Shown here: piece by piece, positions 53,801 to 57,541 of the stretch
Position numbering within the stretch: the stretch's first letter is position 1
Layout of the letters: each line of letters begins with the position of its first letter
Origin: an uncultured bacterium
GTDB lineage: Bacteria; Verrucomicrobiota; Kiritimatiellia; RFP12; UBA1067
Reading direction: 5' to 3'
NCBI GenBank assembly: GCA_902799385.1
Contig: CADCAK010000019.1
Span: 1-57,541 of the forward strand
DNA: 57,541 nt
Translations under genes and position numbers: made by a program
Notes under the pieces: model-generated
Database searches by the model: none
Seen by the model: the letters and a program-made list of their open reading frames with translations, nothing else
Told to the model about the DNA's origin: nothing

Positions 53801-55264
53801 GGCGTTGATGGTCACGACGAGATTACCATTGTCAATCGTTGTTTTATGCGACAGTTCAAGTCCGCCAAGTCTTGGCTTCACGTCGAACACGTCCGCGCTC
53901 TCAGCGGGGAAGAGCGTGAAGGACGTCCCGGCTGCGGGGATTGCGGAGAAAACAATTTCGACCGTCGCCTTGTTCTCCGCTGTCGCGGTCGTCGTCACGG
54001 TGGACGGGAGGGCATCCACCGCCGTCGCGTTGCCGTCGATGAAGATCGTCGATCCCGCACCAAGCGCAAGCGAGGCTATGGCACATGTATTCGACACGGT
54101 TGCATCCTGGTCGAACCAATGAAGCGCCGTGCCGTCGCCCACGACAAACGCGCCAGAGATGTCACCCATGTTCGAGAACGTCACCGTTCTGCCGCCCTTT
54201 ACGGTAAGGCCGCCACCAGGAGACGAAGAGGCTTCCTGGAAGTCTTCGCCAATTGTAATGTTGTCATGTGCGTCAGTATCAATCGTAACGCCATTCGCGC
54301 CGATATAGACATTGAGGCTGTTGTGGGCGGGAAGGAATGAGCTGAAATAGGAAGCATTGCTCCCACATGCCTTCAACGTACCTCCGTCAATGTTGATGGT
54401 TCCTCCCTGTCCGGGATTGTTCAAATACATTTTATTGAAAGCAAGAACACCGCCATCCGTGACATTGACGACCGAAGTTACTGCGCCCGCATTGTAGTTC
54501 AACGCGATAAAGCCTTTGACAGTGACCTCTCCGCCCTCGACATTGAGAGTGGCGGAAGAATTGGCGTCCTGCCCGAGCGTGAAATTCTTGTTGCCTGCTT
54601 CGCTGTTGTCGAAGACCGCGCCGGTTTTTACCGTCAATATTCCATTTCCACCGCCCGCACCGAGCCGCGAATAATTACCGGTTGTCTTTAGAGTACCGCC
54701 TTCTATCGTCAACACGCCCGTATTGCCGGAGCCGTTGGCAAGGATGACATACCCGAAACTATACGTGCCTGAATCAATTCGCAGATATCCGTTCGTCGTT
54801 TCCGCGATATTCAGAGTGCTGCTGCTCGTCAATCCGTAACTGCTATCCGTGGCGGTAAACACGATTGGATTCTCGGCGGAAGATCCGGCATCGAGATGCA
54901 ATGGTTGATGCGTCACGCCTACTTGCTGTGCGCCAGAGAACGTAACGACATGATCCCAATTGGGATTGTAGCTTTGCGTTTTGTTGTTGTTGGGCGCCGC
55001 CATCCCCGATCGGAAATACACATCATAGCTGAAGTTGCCACCGTCAGGAGCGCCGCTCGGAGTAGTCCAGTTTGCAGTATTACCTCCATTGTTGTACTTC
55101 CAGGAATTCTTGTCACTCCAATCGCTCGTTCCATTTTGTCCATAAAAGAGGAATGATTGTTTCGTTACCGCTTGAACCGTCTGCAACGCGCCAAACGCAA
55201 AAACGGCGGCAAGGAGATATCGTATAGGCCCCTTACCGCTGATAATGTTGATTATCGTGTTCAT
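50813..55264 (-). CDS. Giant secreted beta-strand-repeat (PATR) protein
   Basis: A 1483-residue exported protein. Signal peptide: IRYLLAAVFAFGALQTVQA. An N-terminal YGQNGTSDWSDKNSWK module is typical of PATR proteins. More than a dozen Gly/Asn/Thr-rich strands follow, such as GNTGVLTIEGGTLKTTGNYSRLG, NGGTMTVANNLYIG and KTGAGTLTLSQSRT, expected to fold as a long right-handed beta-helix. The C-terminus (DGEIVLYVKRMGTTVFLK) has no autotransporter barrel. It should act at or outside the cell surface, possibly in adhesion. TAAGGAG lies 9 nt before the ATG. The next gene downstream (47476-50652) has its own promoter. Length and repeats resemble the decayed gene at 978-2097. Confidence 0.8.
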   Translation of the reverse strand: MNTIINIISGKGPIRYLLAAVFAFGALQTVQAVTKQSFLFYGQNGTSDWSDKNSWKYNNGGNTANWTTPSGAPDGGNFSYDVYFRSGMAAPNNNKTQSYNPNWDHVVTFSGAQQVGVTHQPLHLDAGSSAENPIVFTATDSSYGLTSSSTLNIAETTNGYLRIDSGTYSFGYVILANGSGNTGVLTIEGGTLKTTGNYSRLGAGGGNGILTVKTGAVFDNSEAGNKNFTLGQDANSSATLNVEGGEVTVKGFIALNYNAGAVTSVVNVTDGGVLAFNKMYLNNPGQGGTINIDGGTLKACGSNASYFSSFLPAHNSLNVYIGANGVTIDTDAHDNITIGEDFQEASSSPGGGLTVKGGRTVTFSNMGDISGAFVVGDGTALHWFDQDATVSNTCAIASLALGAGSTIFIDGNATAVDALPSTVTTTATAENKATVEIVFSAIPAAGTSFTLFPAESADVFDVKPRLGGLELSHKTTIDNGNLVVTINAEDYTWNGTQTNWGDVDAWTKDGADATWANGNNAIFATANAAVTLAANVAVAEARFTANAEISGSNTLTVPSVSVGSGVSVAISAPTAGSLEKTGAGTLTLSQSRTEQTDIAEGTLVMSGEGTTIPWGSVLLGTEAGKTAVLKFENGATLTGSIWNMSLGHDSNGSVGGGVTVELHKEDGELNVGNRLTIGWNDGDVGKFYHNDGTMTVGEQFRVSSQAGSSGEFTMNGGTMTVANNLYIGCNFNVVKGVFNMNGGTFTCNGTNYVAFSKNDYPAELHINGGTFKAVGTFIAGNGAGSEAVIELSSTGGTPGVLETKGLTLGIGSATLTFNGGELKAVGDLESTGLIKNGITVRVGANGGIINANGKAVTIPAAIGAAGDTGGMTYKGGGAVTLSVAPAYSGTTTVEVGTTLVVPAAIAGANLKVTIPDGLASGLYKVVAVSGDGAFASDVLSSATLPSDANMRFYLDNGNKEIWCIYSSNASDHIWIGGSTGSLNEGSNWFSGNVPESGIAIIGSASAATLTNPEGSGFAATTIVVPKDSAAVTISGAKLSNMVKITNNSSNTIEFESAVEFADNVDVVQNTGAVKFTGGATGTWLARATDIHGTYNFTGSGERTEHGGTTVKSDGVYNLPNATFYKHNGDFHMEAGGRAEVKAAKINAKDSDKKLLGTFNGEFKVNGEFLVSAPGGDNPTHYTCNSGNGTFIVDKIRVNQNACIVPCKKTIMGPGGIIRGAGYVRVVNSGSHEFGSYADWTMYYNNLGDYTTTPNFVLFKRNSSSTWSTVTFDTTDYYDNTIGRTITSEAQIGAENAASAAKFGVTVKGIGKFVFANTHDDAADDKKIFSGGLTVNDSATVEVMPNSWPGKGAVTLNDEATLKVAESGTVALGGNLTLNGNAKLAFNFTRKDMDPVLAIPEGNTVTAGGTVKVVLSMTGGSRPAYGEDGKHVLTLSKKDTSSTGAFYGKAVEFVDSPTWVDRVAVEDGEIVLYVKRMGTTVFLK

Positions 55265-55893
55265 TAATTAGCTCCTTATGTTGGGTTTGTTAGCGATGTT
55301 TCGATAAATAGACCTTCTGTTTTCCTACAATTATACCACATTCTCTCCGCCCTGTGTAAAAAAAACTTAAGGTAGTTAGGATTTTCCTTAATAGGGGATT
55401 GCACAATTCCTAATAGTCGCCGCCGCAACACCAGCGCATACCTTCCCGGCGATAGAAAGGATGAGCCGCTAAAGGCGGTGCAGCTTCTGCCGCGCGTCGT
55501 CTACGCAAAGATCACGCAGCCGCGTCATGTTCGTTACCTTGCCAGCAACGCCCCGACCCGCACCCTCGAAGAAAAGGCAGAGGTTCAATTCTGAAATCTA
55601 ATCTTAAATCGTAAAAAACTTTTGCGGCGGAGAAATGAGACTTTAGGCAAGCAAAAACCGCGGCAAAAACTGGAAAGTCATCATAAGGTAAAGCGTCCAC
55701 AGGAAGAGAGGTGGTGACGCGCCCCTACCATTGCGGCGCGTTATGACAACGCGTCCTGCCGGGGTTTTGCCTATCGCGCCTCCTCGGACAGCTCGATCAA
55801 GGCCGTGGCGAACATGTGCGGCTATGGCAGCGCCGTATTTCTGCAAAAGCTATTCCGACGCCGCACCGGTCTAACACCTAGCGAATGGCGCAC
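55265..55893. other. 629-bp region with promoter and regulator remnant
   Basis: The region holds the leader and promoter of the 1483-residue protein (to 55338). A plus-strand open stretch follows at 55415-55594 (contains LKAVQLLPRVVYAKITQPRH), unrecognised and in the same frame as the AraC remnant. The AraC remnant itself starts at 55718. A GC-rich palindrome with cgcccctaccattgcggcgcg lies near 55719-55740; a similar block (acgccctaccattgcggcggg) occurs near 14396-14416. Confidence 0.55.
55330..55338 (-). promoter_or_regulatory. Extended -10 promoter of the PATR gene
   Basis: TGGTATAAT 65 nt upstream of the start codon at 55264. Confidence 0.75.
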
Positions 55894-55957
55894 TCACAGC
55901 CGCGCAGCTGCGGACTTGACCTGCGACAGCACCTCGGGCGCGGTGCCAATGCCGTAG
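55718..55957 (+). pseudogene. AraC-family regulator, C-terminal remnant
   Basis: A 79-codon open stretch without a start, preceded by a TGA. Its middle (about 55787-55891) reads SSIKAVANMCGYGSAVFLQK, then LFRRRTGLTPSEWR, the second helix-turn-helix and signature end of AraC/XylS regulators. The ligand domain and first helix-turn-helix are missing. The last 22 codons overlap the hipA 3' end on the other strand. It is probably what remains of a gene truncated when hipBA arrived or by deletion. A separate open stretch 120 bp upstream may be another piece of it. Confidence 0.65.
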
Positions 55958-57099
55958 CGCTCGCCGACAAGGAGAACGTCTTCGTCCGTTATGCGGGAGA
56001 ACTTTCCGTTGACGGAAAGCGCATGCTGGTTCTGCCAGTCGCTCCAGGACGGATCCCCGTCGGAGAAGTGGAAGCCAGTGAGATCGTAGGCCGGAGCCAG
56101 CTCCCAGCCGCCGCCTTCGCGCATCAGGAACGAAAAGTTCTTCGTGTGGTCGTCCATCTCCTTGATGCAGACATTGAACGCCATTCGCCTGAACAGCTCC
56201 TCAAGCGCTTCGTAGCCAAGGCCAAGTGCATCCGCAGTGTCAAACAGCGTTTCATACGCGTAGAGCTCCCTCGGACCGCCCTGCGGCAAATGCCGCAGCG
56301 CGCACAGCGTCTGCACCAGATGCCGCCGACTTCCATCCCGGTCAAACCGCTTCGTCATGAAATGCCTTACGCCGTCCAGTTCGTACAGGCGGCATTCGCT
56401 CATCGCTATCCCGGCGGCGCGGGCCTTGAGGTAGACGGCGTACTCGTCCTCCCCTGCATGCGGCAGTCCTGGAGGAGTGAACTTTATGAGCCAATGCTCG
56501 AACCCCGGCGGAAGATTCTCCTGTCCGGCAAGAAACTCGCCTGTCGCCCTGTCCCAGGCAACGACCGCCTTGGCCTGCGCCCCTCCGGCGGAAGTCCCCA
56601 CGCGGATTATCTCGCGCAGCGCGTCGTCGCCGCCCAGCTTTGAAAGGTCGGCGTTTAGCGCCATGCGCGACTCCTCGACAAGGTTCCGCATGTCGATTGC
56701 AGTCGGCGTCTGGCGCACCGGCCCCGTGTCTGGTTCGTATGTCAATGCGCCCATGCCGCGACTGCCGACATAGGCCAGCCGATCAAGCGGCGTTATCTCG
56801 GACACGTCGATGCCGTGCGATGCCATCCATTTCAGCACAAGCCTGTTTCCGAAAGAATCCGGCAGGGAATCGGCAAACAGTCCGGGCAACCCCATGAAAG
56901 CCCTTCGCGGGAGCTCGAATTCGTCTGCCGTGTAGATGGCTTTTGACGTCGGCATCGCGAAGGGAGCGATCTCAAGTCCGCTGCGCCGAAACTCAGGGTC
57001 GTACTCGAAGCGGGAATACTGGTCGTAGGCATGGACAATCACGCCAACCCTCTTCCCCCAAAGGAATGCAGACACTGCCTTTACGGGAACATAGCTCAT
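55894..57099 (-). CDS. hipA: HipA-type serine/threonine kinase toxin
   Basis: A 401-residue HipA. The N-terminal subdomain (WGKRVGVIVHAYDQYSRFEYDPEF, LPGLFADSLPDSFGNRLV) is fused to the kinase domain, as in E. coli. The phosphate loop/autophosphorylation segment is VGTSAGGAQAKAVV, the ATP-binding Lys is in HWLIKFTPP, the catalytic loop is MDDHTKNFSF and the metal-binding Asp is in LAPAYDLTG. All key residues are present, so it should be active. E. coli HipA phosphorylates glutamyl-tRNA synthetase and causes persistence. It overlaps hipB by 4 bp (ATGA). The 3' end overlaps an AraC remnant. Confidence 0.92.
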   Translation of the reverse strand: MSYVPVKAVSAFLWGKRVGVIVHAYDQYSRFEYDPEFRRSGLEIAPFAMPTSKAIYTADEFELPRRAFMGLPGLFADSLPDSFGNRLVLKWMASHGIDVSEITPLDRLAYVGSRGMGALTYEPDTGPVRQTPTAIDMRNLVEESRMALNADLSKLGGDDALREIIRVGTSAGGAQAKAVVAWDRATGEFLAGQENLPPGFEHWLIKFTPPGLPHAGEDEYAVYLKARAAGIAMSECRLYELDGVRHFMTKRFDRDGSRRHLVQTLCALRHLPQGGPRELYAYETLFDTADALGLGYEALEELFRRMAFNVCIKEMDDHTKNFSFLMREGGGWELAPAYDLTGFHFSDGDPSWSDWQNQHALSVNGKFSRITDEDVLLVGERYGIGTAPEVLSQVKSAAARL

Positions 57100-57419
57100 G
57101 CAGGCCTTCTCTTTCTGCCCGTTGCACGAACGCGCGCTTTTGCTTGCCGAGCCTTGCCCAATGCCTCCGCAAAGGCGATGGGCGAAAGCGTTTCCTTAGG
57201 TTCAAGGTCAACTATCCAATGATCTTTGCCAAGTATTCGGCAAACCTGTACGAACGTCCACAAGGTCGCTCCCGTGCCTCGCTCCAAATGGCGGATGGCG
57301 TTCAGCGAGACACCGCATCTTTCCGCGAGCACCTGCTGCGATATATTGGCTTGCAAACGATGCGAAGCAACACTTGCACCGATTAGCTTCAAGATGTCCT
57401 GCCTTGTGCCCTTTACCAT
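57096..57419 (-). CDS. hipB: HipB-like XRE-family antitoxin/repressor
   Basis: A 107-residue protein. The helix-turn-helix domain (about 8-65) reads LIGASVASHRLQANISQQVLAERCGVSLNAIRHLERG in family pattern: the first helix, the turn and the recognition helix are clear. The C-terminal part is Lys/Arg-rich (KARQAKARVRATGRKRR), longer and more basic than E. coli HipB. It should neutralise HipA and repress the operon. The ATG at 57419 has AAAGGA 8 nt upstream; a GTG directly before it is the alternative start. Confidence 0.9.
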   Translation of the reverse strand: MVKGTRQDILKLIGASVASHRLQANISQQVLAERCGVSLNAIRHLERGTGATLWTFVQVCRILGKDHWIVDLEPKETLSPIAFAEALGKARQAKARVRATGRKRRPA

Positions 57420-57454
57420 CACAACAATCCTTTTTAGGTTTATTGAGTATGCAT

Positions 57455-57463
57455 ATTATACCA
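57455..57463 (-). promoter_or_regulatory. Extended -10 promoter of hipBA
   Basis: TGGTATAAT 35 nt before the hipB ATG. A palindromic tatgcata immediately downstream could be part of a HipB operator. The last 78 bp of the window contain no other feature I can support. Confidence 0.7.
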
Positions 57464-57541
57464 TAACTGTCCTAAAAAAGACACTATGCCGCCATCTTTT
57501 CAACGCCGACCGGAAACAACAGGGCCTGATTGCCACAGTAG

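Noticed and set aside
55415..55594. A 60-codon plus-strand open stretch (contains RVVYAKITQPRHVRYLAS)
   Set aside because: No start, SD or promoter and no family that I recognise. It may be another fragment of the AraC remnant but is too weak to call as a gene.
55894..57099. HipA as a catalytically dead homologue
   Set aside because: The catalytic-loop Asp (MDDHTKN), the metal Asp (AYDL) and the ATP-binding Lys are all present.

Overview
The window reads as a chromosomal segment of a Gram-negative bacterium of the PVC group, most likely Kiritimatiellota or a close Verrucomicrobiota relative, probably anaerobic and host- or polysaccharide-associated. This assignment is inference. It rests on SurA- and AsmA-type envelope genes, lipoprotein glycosidases, giant secreted beta-strand-repeat proteins, a CotH/lamin-tail protein, a MetX-MetW fusion and a eukaryote-type hexokinase. 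Every intact gene except one (38564-39616) lies on the minus strand, so operons are read from high to low coordinates.

Layout. 1-990: a vapBC toxin-antitoxin module between two 69-bp direct repeats, beside a possible IS remnant at the window edge. 978-8706: a hexose-phosphate mutarotase, a small membrane protein, a giant CotH-kinase/lamin-tail surface protein and a decayed adhesin fragment. 8960-14700: a secreted three-repeat FN3-like protein and a secreted legumain-like (C13) peptidase with InlB-type repeats, the latter behind a long leader that holds a 171-bp palindrome. 14819-23811: a tRNA-led operon (tRNA-Leu, tRNA-Glu, AsmA-like, ksgA, hexokinase, surA, rlmI-like, GH78 rhamnosidase). 23865-26660: glnS, HNH nuclease, orphan response regulator. 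26716-30100: metX-metW fusion, cysE, DUF975. 30115-36132: valS, ligA, pyrC. 36209-39616: divergent GH3 glucosidase and a U32-like gene. 39623-42462: GH97 lipoprotein and dapB. 42500-47339: nusA, infB, fmt. 47410-55338: two giant secreted beta-strand-repeat proteins. 55718-57463: an AraC-family remnant and a hipBA toxin-antitoxin operon.

Functional themes are translation and RNA maturation (glnS, valS, tRNAs, ksgA, rlmI, nusA-infB-fmt), sulfur amino-acid and lysine/cell-wall precursor synthesis (metXW, cysE, dapB), glycan degradation (GH78, GH3, GH97, mutarotase, hexokinase) and a large secreted surface repertoire.

The most notable sequence-level patterns are: (i) a near-invariant TGGTATAAT extended -10 box at almost every operon, in three cases only 6-9 nt before the start codon, implying leaderless mRNAs; (ii) several unrelated short tandem repeats inserted in frame into housekeeping genes (valS, glnS, pyrC) or between genes; (iii) dispersed palindromic elements, including the repeats around vapBC and the 171-bp palindrome upstream of the C13 peptidase. 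No CRISPR array, rRNA or complete insertion sequence was seen.
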